Source of the DNA: Chryseobacterium sp. MYb264
GTDB lineage: Bacteria; Bacteroidota; Bacteroidia; Flavobacteriales; Weeksellaceae
Length of the DNA stretch: 64,000 bases
Reading direction: 5' to 3'
Assembly (NCBI RefSeq): GCF_035974275.1
Contig: NZ_CP142422.1
Location: 2,356,001 to 2,420,000, forward strand
Position numbers and translations under genes: made by a program. Positions 58,205-64,000 of this stretch are shown here, piece by piece. Within the stretch, counting starts at the first letter, position 1. Every line of letters starts with the position of its first letter. The notes under the pieces were generated by a model. That model made no database searches, was not told where the DNA came from, and saw only the letters and a program-made list of their open reading frames with translations.

Positions 58205-59941
58205 TTATTTTCTGATAATTTTCTTTACCACAGCGCCTTTATTTTTAAGGATTACTTTCAGTATGTAAGCTCCTGAAGGAAGATTAGAAGTGTCAATACT
58301 TTCAACAGCAGTCCCTTTCTTCACGATAGCCCCTGACATGGTGTACAGCTCAAAGGATTCTATTTTCTCCCTGGTTTTGATATAAACTTTATCGGTAGCA
58401 GGATTAGGGTAAATGCCCAGCATATCTTCAGCTTTAACCGCTTCATTCGTTGCCAGATTTACCTCCTGAATTTCTACAGAATAATCTTCAACCTCTCCCA
58501 TAGAATTGTACCCGCAGGCTCCGGAACCTACCCAGCCGTTCACTGCTTTCAGCCTCATAAGAACCGTCCCCGTTACCGCATTATCAGGTACAGTAAAGGA
58601 AATCGTAGTGGAAGTGGATTCTGAATTCTGAGATTCATAGATTCTTTCATCATCAGAAAATATTCGGTCTCCATTCCAGTCTATCCACGCAGAAAGGTAA
58701 GCAGTGTCTGTGGAGAAACCTAGATCCATAGTTACAGTTGAGTTCTTTGAGGCCGTCAGGGTAAGATTTGAAAAATCTGCATAGCCTGCCTGAGAATTTG
58801 AATTAGAACATCCTGAAGAGATATTATTTAAATTCCCTGTCGCTCCTGTCGTGCTTACTTTATCAATATACAGATAAGAGCAGCCATTTACAAAATAAGC
58901 CTGGCAATACCCCGGCTGCTGTCCGGAGATCGTAATTTCCAAAGAGCCGGAAACAGCAGGATCAGAATTAAGAGTTGCCATGACCTTGACGGTTCCGTCA
59001 GCCAGAGCTGTTACTTTTGCATACTGATCTATGGATGCATTACCCGTTCCAGGAATAACCGTCCATGTAACATCATCGGTATAATTTCCGTTCAGCTGAG
59101 CCATTAAACTCAGTTCTCCGTTACTGGTGGTAATTACTGCCGGACCTCCGCTGTAAGTATTTACCGTTAAATTCTGAGTTACCGCCTGAGAAGAAGCACT
59201 TACCGACAATATCGCGAGACGGATCTCATTGGCATAAGCAGCCGATGAATCACCATTAAAAGTAAAGGTAACTCCGGTGATTGTTTTGGATTGATTAGCC
59301 GTTGCAATAGGAATAGCATCTTCATACAATCTTGGATTTTCACTATCACCTTCTACATTATTATTGCTGATATTTATTCTTCCGATTCCCTTTACGGCAA
59401 AGCCTGAATTTCCGTACCAGTCTTTCGCCTGTACAGTAGTTGTCTGGCTCGTTCCGTCACTGAAATTAATTTGTGCAGTGTAGGGAATATTACTGGATCC
59501 TCCTCCGGCAGCAGATGAAAGAATATATAAAGTAGCAACATCCGAAGCCTGGAAAGAAAGAGTTCCTTCATTTTGGGAATTGGCAGAACCTATTACATAG
59601 TCCGGGGTAAGATATAATGCATTATTGGCAGAATAATCAGCCAATCGGTAAACCACAGACGGGTTGATAAGACTTGGAATCTGCCCATCAGCCGGAAGGC
59701 TGTAAGCCGGTGCCGGAGAAGAGGAATCAGCCTTAAAATCCGAAGAAAGTAGAGCTCTGGTATTGGCCTCATCCAATCCAATGGTTGTAGATTGGGAAGC
59801 ATTTCCTGTTCCGTTAGCTATAATATCCTGATTGTAGCCGGTAATAGGGCCAAAAGTCTGCGCAGACAGTAAAGAACCGGCAGAAAGCATCAGAAAGGCT
59901 ATTGTCTGGCTTCCTGACATCAAAAAATCATGTTTTCTCAT
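58205..59941 (-). CDS. secreted protein with GEVED domain and T9SS C-terminal sorting signal
   Basis: A 578-residue secreted protein. The signal peptide ends at LLSAQ near residue 29. The first half is a repetitive beta-rich region. Around residues 255-340 an Ig-like BIG2-type domain is seen (VTWTVIPGTGNASIDQYAKV). Residues of about 345-490 form a GEVED domain with WIDWNGDRIFSDDERIY and NSMGEVEDYSVEI. The last 75 residues are a type IX sorting domain: LGIYPNPATDKVYIKT and SGAYILKVILK ending in VVKKIIRK. It is exported to the surface or medium. The role is unknown; no enzymatic domain is visible. Confidence 0.9.
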   Translation of the reverse strand: MRKHDFLMSGSQTIAFLMLSAGSLLSAQTFGPITGYNQDIIANGTGNASQSTTIGLDEANTRALLSSDFKADSSSPAPAYSLPADGQIPSLINPSVVYRLADYSANNALYLTPDYVIGSANSQNEGTLSFQASDVATLYILSSAAGGGSSNIPYTAQINFSDGTSQTTTVQAKDWYGNSGFAVKGIGRINISNNNVEGDSENPRLYEDAIPIATANQSKTITGVTFTFNGDSSAAYANEIRLAILSVSASSQAVTQNLTVNTYSGGPAVITTSNGELSLMAQLNGNYTDDVTWTVIPGTGNASIDQYAKVTALADGTVKVMATLNSDPAVSGSLEITISGQQPGYCQAYFVNGCSYLYIDKVSTTGATGNLNNISSGCSNSNSQAGYADFSNLTLTASKNSTVTMDLGFSTDTAYLSAWIDWNGDRIFSDDERIYESQNSESTSTTISFTVPDNAVTGTVLMRLKAVNGWVGSGACGYNSMGEVEDYSVEIQEVNLATNEAVKAEDMLGIYPNPATDKVYIKTREKIESFELYTMSGAIVKKGTAVESIDTSNLPSGAYILKVILKNKGAVVKKIIRK

Positions 59942-60078
59942 GTTAAAAGGTTTATCTAATAATACATTGCAAAATTAATTTAATTTAGACTAATTATAAA
60001 TAAATAATTAAAAAATGCAACCGGTTACACTATGATATAAATCACGAAAAATAGCAGTCAAAAATTAGAATTATAAAA

Positions 60079-60105
60079 AAAATGTCCAGTAATACTGGAC
60101 ATTTT
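60079..60105 (-). terminator. intrinsic terminator after rpoN
   Basis: A perfect 12-base-pair stem, AAAATGTCCAGT/ACTGGACATTTT, with a three-base loop, is followed by a T-run on the minus strand, 24 bases past the rpoN stop. Confidence 0.9.
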
Positions 60106-60128
60106 ATATTAATTGAGTCAATTAATTT

Positions 60129-61592
60129 TTATAGCTCTTTTCTCAATCTCGCGACAGGAATATTAAGCTGTTCACGATATTTCGCGATGGTTCTTCTCGC
60201 AATATTGTATCCCTGTTCTTTCAGAATCACCACAAGAGCATCATCCGTAAGAGGTTTTCTTTTATTTTCTTTACTAATGACTTCCTGTAGATGAGTTTTA
60301 ATCTCTTTGGTTGAAACCTCTTCACCATCATCATTAGTCAGACTATCAGAGAAAAGATCTTTCAGATAAACAATTCCGTTTGGTGTGTCGGCATATTTAC
60401 TCTTCACCACCCTTGAAATCGTTGAAATATCAAATCCCGTGATATCTGCAACATCTTTCAGAATCATTGGTTTTAAAGATTTTTCATCCCCGGTTATAAA
60501 ATACTGTTTTTGGAATTTTACAATCGCGGTAATAGTTTGTAACAAGGTATTCTGACGCTGATTGATCGCATCGATATACCATTTTGCGGCGTCCAATTTT
60601 TGCTTAATAAACAAAGCAGCCTGCTTGTGTTCAGAAGAGTTTTTATCATGAGAATATGTAGTTAAGATATCCTTATATTCTTCAGAAACTCTTAATGTAG
60701 GAGCATTTTTGCTATTTAACATTGGTATTACCTGCCCATCTTTTACCTGAATCACAAAATCCGGAATAATTTCCTGATTAATCGTAATCGTCTGTGTATC
60801 AAAATTCCCACCTACTTTCGGAGACAATTTTGAAATTTCATCCAAAGCATCTTTCAGATCTTCTTCTTCAATATCATATTTCTGAATGATCTTATTATAG
60901 TGCTTATTGGTAAGCGCATCAAACTGATATCTTAGAATATTGGCTGCCAAAGAAACTGCTTTGTCAGAACTTACTTTCTTTTCAATTTGTAAAAGAAGAC
61001 ATTCCTGTAAACCTCTTGCTCCAACGCCCGGCGGATCCAGCTTTTGAACATAATTTTCAAGAATATCCTCCACTTTTTCCTTCGTAGTGTAAATCCCCTG
61101 AGAAAAGGCCAAATCATCAACAATAGATTTCACTTCTCTTCTTAAATACCCGTCAGTATCCAGGTTTCCAATAATATATTCAGCAATTTTAACATCCTCT
61201 TTATTGATATTTACAAGATTAATCTGCTCCATCAGATAATCATATAATGACTGCCCCTCCGTGAGAAGGCTTTCATTATCGAACTCCTCATCGTCAGGAG
61301 AATAGTTACTGGAAGCCGTTTTATAGCTCGGCTCGTCGTCATAAAGATATTGGTCTACATCAAAATCAGTCTCAATGCTTTCTGTACCTTCACTTTCATA
61401 CGAATCTTCCAATGACGAGTATTCATCATCTTTAGTCTCCTCTTTTGCTATTTCTAAAGCAGGGTTTTCTTCCAACTCTCTCTCTAATTCCTCTTCAAAC
61501 TCCAAGGTATGAAGCTGAATCAACTTCATCAGCTGAATTTGCTGAGGAGCTAACTTCTGTCCTAACTTAAGTTGTAAATGTTGTTTTAGCAT
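60129..61592 (-). CDS. rpoN: RNA polymerase sigma-54 factor
   Basis: A 487-residue sigma-54. The N-terminal activator-interacting region starts LKQHLQLKLGQKLAPQQIQL and is followed by an acidic linker (residues of about 50-110). The core-binding and helix-turn-helix regions follow (DFVIQVKDGQVIPMLNSKNA, ITGFDISTISRVVKSKYAD), and the RpoN box ARRTIAKYRE is at 465-474. It directs transcription of promoters with -24/-12 elements and needs AAA+ activators, none of which is in this window. Length is normal. Confidence 0.96.
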   Translation of the reverse strand: MLKQHLQLKLGQKLAPQQIQLMKLIQLHTLEFEEELERELEENPALEIAKEETKDDEYSSLEDSYESEGTESIETDFDVDQYLYDDEPSYKTASSNYSPDDEEFDNESLLTEGQSLYDYLMEQINLVNINKEDVKIAEYIIGNLDTDGYLRREVKSIVDDLAFSQGIYTTKEKVEDILENYVQKLDPPGVGARGLQECLLLQIEKKVSSDKAVSLAANILRYQFDALTNKHYNKIIQKYDIEEEDLKDALDEISKLSPKVGGNFDTQTITINQEIIPDFVIQVKDGQVIPMLNSKNAPTLRVSEEYKDILTTYSHDKNSSEHKQAALFIKQKLDAAKWYIDAINQRQNTLLQTITAIVKFQKQYFITGDEKSLKPMILKDVADITGFDISTISRVVKSKYADTPNGIVYLKDLFSDSLTNDDGEEVSTKEIKTHLQEVISKENKRKPLTDDALVVILKEQGYNIARRTIAKYREQLNIPVARLRKEL

Positions 61593-61711
61593 ATTACTAT
61601 TTTGTGTTTTAACATAACATATTCTACGAATTTAGTCATTTTTTTGATACAAAATAATTTTTAGCACGATTTTTGCATTGGATATGGTATAATAAACTAT
61701 TTAAATAAACA

Positions 61712-61746
61712 AAAAAAGCCTTTAATTGATTTTTAAAGGCTTTTTT
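61712..61746 (-). terminator. intrinsic terminator after the toxin-antitoxin pair
   Basis: The stem AAAAAAGCCTTTAA/TTAAAGGCTTTTTT with a seven-base loop lies 32 bases after the toxin stop and is T-rich on both strands. Confidence 0.85.
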
Positions 61747-61777
61747 ATGTTATAAATTTAAGTTTTCAGGATCTTTT

Positions 61778-62044
61778 CTATATATCCCAAAATGCAAGAA
61801 CTTCTATTACTTCCTCTGTAATTCTATAATAAAGTGAGAAATTTTTATCAATTAAAATATATTTTACTCCCTCTATTTCTGACTGAGAACCAAGGTGAGG
61901 ATTTTAAGAAAGCAGTTTATCCTTTTTTTCAACTTCTACTATTAATTTAGAAGAATATTTGTTTGATTTATTATGATAAACCCAATATTTAAGGGTATCA
62001 ATATAATCAGATTCTGCCTGCTTAGACCAAATTACTCTAAACAT
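61778..62044 (-). pseudogene. RelE/ParE-family toxin with in-frame stop
   Basis: Read from the ATG at 62044, the minus strand encodes a ParE/RelE-like toxin of 88 residues whose frame is broken only by a TAA at codon 47 (61904-61906). Before the stop: MFRVIWSKQAESDYIDTLKY and SSKLIVEVEKKD. After it: NPHLGSQSEIEGVKYILIDK, then FSLYYRITEEVIEVLAFWD, which is the typical ParE C-terminus. The stop falls where relatives have a residue before NP, consistent with a single C-to-T change of a CAA codon. There is no frameshift, so the change is recent or programmed. The frame overlaps the antitoxin by 13 bases. Confidence 0.85.
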
Positions 62045-62253
62045 TTTCTTGCTTTTTCAGCCACAGATTCACTTGAAGAAAATTTCCCTTCAGAAATATC
62101 AGAAATTCCTTTGAAGATTTTCTCTTTCTGCCAATCTGTAAGTTTTTCTTCTTTATCGATTTCAAAATTAATTTTCAATTCTTTTAAAAGAGACTTTAAC
62201 AAATTAATCTGATTTTCATTTTCGGTATGTATTGTAATCGTGCTCATTTTCAT
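62032..62253 (-). CDS. antitoxin of the RelE/ParE system
   Basis: A 73-residue protein. The start MKMSTITIHTENENQINLLK gives a short beta strand and helix as in small Bacteroidota antitoxins. The C-terminal half (KLTDWQKEKIFKGISDISEG) is highly charged and probably wraps the toxin. The gene is intact and overlaps the toxin by 13 bases, typical of TA operons. A second ATG two codons later (62247) is an equal candidate. A longer frame to 62307 runs into the asnS terminator and is discarded. Confidence 0.8.
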   Translation of the reverse strand: MKMSTITIHTENENQINLLKSLLKELKINFEIDKEEKLTDWQKEKIFKGISDISEGKFSSSESVAEKARKCLE

Positions 62254-62272
62254 AATTTTAGGTAAAGTTAAT

Positions 62273-62304
62273 AAAAAAATCCTTCTAAATTTAATTAGAA
62301 GGAT
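62273..62304 (-). terminator. intrinsic terminator after asnS
   Basis: The stem ATCCTTCTAA/TTAGAAGGAT with a six-base loop is followed by seven T on the minus strand, between asnS and the antitoxin. Confidence 0.85.
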
Positions 62305-62327
62305 CATATATAATTTAAAATAAACTA

Positions 62328-63776
62328 TTAAAATTCAGCGTTTTTCGGTGTTCTCGGGAAAGGAATTACGTCTCTAATGTTCGTCATTCCTGTTACGAAA
62401 AGAACTAGTCTTTCCAATCCTAAACCAAATCCTGCATGCGGCACAGAACCGAATTTTCTGGTATCTAAATACCACCAAAGCTCGTGCTCATCAACGTGCA
62501 TTTCTGCCATTTTCTGCTTTAAAACATCCAATCTCGCTTCTCTCTCAGAACCACCGATAATTTCACCGATTCCTGGAAAAAGAACGTCCATTGCGGCAAC
62601 GGTTTTGTTGTCGTCATTCAGCTTCATGTAGAATGCTTTGATCTCTTTTGGATAGTCAAATAAAACTACCGGACTTTCGAAATGCTTCTCCACCAAATAT
62701 CTTTCGTGCTCCGACTGAAGATCGGTTCCCCAATTTTCAACAGGATACTGGAATTTTCCTTTTTTGTTCTCTTTCGAGTTCATTAAAATCTCAATTGCTT
62801 CCGTATAAGAAACTCTCTTGAAACGTTTAGCAATAACATTTTCAAGCTTTTCAATCAACCCTTCTTTTGCTCTGTCCTTTTCAGGCTTGGATTTTTGCTC
62901 TTCTTCAAAACGCTTGTCTAAGAACTCCAAATCGTCTTTACAGTTATCCAAAACGTACTGAATTACATATTTCAGGAAATCTTCAGCCAGGTCGATGTTA
63001 TCTTCCAAATTGTTGAATGCAACTTCCGGCTCAATCATCCAGAATTCTGCCAAGTGACGCGTGGTGTTAGAGTTTTCTGCACGGAAGGTAGGTCCGAAAG
63101 TGTAAATTCTTCCCAATCCCATTGCTGCAGTTTCTCCTTCCAACTGTCCGGAAACCGTTAAGTTTGTCTTTTTACCAAAGAAATCCTGAGCGAAATCGAT
63201 ATCTCCCTGCTCATCTCTTGGAATATTATTTAAATCAAAGTTCGTGACACCAAACATTTCTCCTGCTCCTTCAGCATCAGCTCCTGTAATGACAGGTGTG
63301 TTGATGTAAAAGAACTGGTTTTGGTTAAAGAAAGAATGCACCGCAAAACTTACTGCGTGACGCACTCTGAAAACTGCTCCAAATAAGTTCGTTCTGAATC
63401 TTAAATGTGCCTGATCTCTCAATGTTTCCAATGAGTGCTTTTTAGGCTGAAGAATAGTTTTATCTCTATCTTCTGTAAAGTTATCTCCTAAAACAGTAAT
63501 TTTTTTAGCTACAATTTCTACTGCCTGTCCAGCTCCCTGACTTTCTACAACCTCTCCAACGATCTTCAAAGAAGACGCTGTACTGATTTTATTAATAATC
63601 TCTTCGTCGAAATTTTCGAAATCAACAACAATTTGCAAATTATTAATCGTAGAACCATCATTAAGCGCAATAAAGCGATTTGCACGGAACGTTCTTACCC
63701 AACCGTAAACCGTAATGTCATGATGTAATACTTTCTTGTAATCCTGCAGGATTTCCTTAATTGTCTGCTTTTTCAT
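62328..63776 (-). CDS. asnS: asparagine--tRNA ligase
   Basis: A 482-residue class IIb synthetase. The OB-fold anticodon domain begins [20 protein letters not shown]. Class II motif 2 is [32 protein letters not shown] follows, and motif 3 is [18 protein letters not shown] near the C-terminus. [10 protein letters not shown] closes the protein. I chose the ATG at 63776, which gives [13 protein letters not shown] and the family length. The longer frame to 63839 adds 21 residues upstream of the promoter-like box. Confidence 0.97.
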   Translation of the reverse strand: MKKQTIKEILQDYKKVLHHDITVYGWVRTFRANRFIALNDGSTINNLQIVVDFENFDEEIINKISTASSLKIVGEVVESQGAGQAVEIVAKKITVLGDNFTEDRDKTILQPKKHSLETLRDQAHLRFRTNLFGAVFRVRHAVSFAVHSFFNQNQFFYINTPVITGADAEGAGEMFGVTNFDLNNIPRDEQGDIDFAQDFFGKKTNLTVSGQLEGETAAMGLGRIYTFGPTFRAENSNTTRHLAEFWMIEPEVAFNNLEDNIDLAEDFLKYVIQYVLDNCKDDLEFLDKRFEEEQKSKPEKDRAKEGLIEKLENVIAKRFKRVSYTEAIEILMNSKENKKGKFQYPVENWGTDLQSEHERYLVEKHFESPVVLFDYPKEIKAFYMKLNDDNKTVAAMDVLFPGIGEIIGGSEREARLDVLKQKMAEMHVDEHELWWYLDTRKFGSVPHAGFGLGLERLVLFVTGMTNIRDVIPFPRTPKNAEF

Positions 63777-63815
63777 TTGTTGATGATAAAATTTTTGTAT
63801 AAAAATTAATGAGTG

Positions 63816-63823
63816 CAAAGTTA
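63816..63823 (-). promoter_or_regulatory. candidate -7 box (TAACTTTG) of asnS
   Basis: TAACTTTG on the minus strand lies 40 bases before the asnS ATG, immediately after the T-run of the preceding terminator. It supports the start at 63776. Confidence 0.45.
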
Positions 63824-63856
63824 CAAAAAAACAGCGCAACTTGAAGATTGCGCTGT
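63824..63856 (-). terminator. intrinsic terminator upstream of asnS
   Basis: The stem ACAGCGCAA/TTGCGCTGT with an eight-base loop is followed by seven T on the minus strand. It ends the gene whose C-terminus enters at the window edge. Confidence 0.88.
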
Positions 63857-63913
63857 CTTAATTAAAAAATGATTTATCAATTATTTAACAAAAAACAATG
63901 CTTTAAATAGGAA

Positions 63914-64000
63914 TTAATTAAAGAAAATCGTCTTTTTTCTCTGTTTTCCGTTTCGGATTTTCCACGCATGATAAGAACTTGGAACATCATATTGCCATTT
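63914..64000 (-). CDS. C-terminus of an unidentified protein (partial)
   Basis: The last 28 codons of a minus-strand frame open to base 64000 read KWQYDVPSSYHAWKIR and end KKTIFFN before a stop at 63914-63916. The terminator lies 58 bases downstream, as expected for a gene end. Nothing more can be said of the product. Confidence 0.5.
   Translation of the reverse strand, partial: KWQYDVPSSYHAWKIRNGKQRKKTIFFN

Overview
The window looks like a chromosomal segment of a Bacteroidota bacterium of the Chryseobacterium/Weeksellaceae type. The base composition is AT-rich. Genes lack obvious Shine-Dalgarno sites, and several are preceded by the Bacteroidota-type -7 box TAnnTTTG. There is a type IX secretion (T9SS) C-terminal sorting domain, a short class Ia NrdA, and heptanucleotide tandem repeats. 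The genus is inferred from protein style and layout, not from a search.

Positions 1-30365, all on the minus strand, form a capsule/O-polysaccharide locus of the Wzx/Wzy/Wza/Wzc type. In transcription order it starts with a PglE-like aminotransferase and a PglF/WbpM-like membrane dehydratase, then Wza export lipoprotein, a UDP-HexNAc 6-dehydrogenase and the Wzc tyrosine kinase. A complete legionaminic-acid (Leg) set follows: LegB, LegC, an acetyltransferase, NeuB/LegI, NeuC/LegG, PtmE and a CMP-sugar synthetase. Next comes a WbpG/PseA-HisH-HisF amidotransferase trio that probably installs an acetamidino group. After a hairpin and a promoter-like site at about 12.75-12.85 kb the second half begins: flippase Wzx, a GNGPSL-motif protein that could be the Leg transferase, a Wzy-like polymerase, a GT4 enzyme, the UDP-L-FucNAc genes (CapE, a cupin, CapF, CapG), a formyltransferase, a polysaccharide deacetylase, a WbuB-like transferase, a 4-ketoreductase and a WbpL-like initiating sugar-phosphate transferase cut by the window edge. 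One initiating transferase plus three candidate glycosyltransferases would fit a repeat unit of about four sugars rich in 6-deoxyamino sugars.

Positions 30.4-41.2 kb hold recX, glyA, a thioredoxin-reductase-like flavoprotein, a Fur-family regulator, a GT39 membrane glycosyltransferase and a MacAB-like ABC exporter. The exporter operon (ATPase, permease, permease, adaptor) is interrupted by 133-bp tandem repeats surrounding a four-helix-bundle gene. The repeat unit appears to contain a decayed copy of the 3' end of that gene, which is the most unusual structure in the window.

Positions 41.2-64 kb are mainly housekeeping: nrdB and nrdA with DnaA-box-like sites upstream, a DUF72 protein, an HD phosphohydrolase, an alpha/beta hydrolase, a PfkB kinase with a changed active-site motif, DUF4241, valS, a DUF1573 protein, PPK2, RNase P RNA (rnpB), a sigma-70-type factor with a membrane partner, an acyl-CoA synthetase, a T9SS cargo protein with a GEVED domain, rpoN, a toxin-antitoxin pair whose toxin carries an in-frame stop, and asnS. 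Several strong intrinsic terminators punctuate this half.
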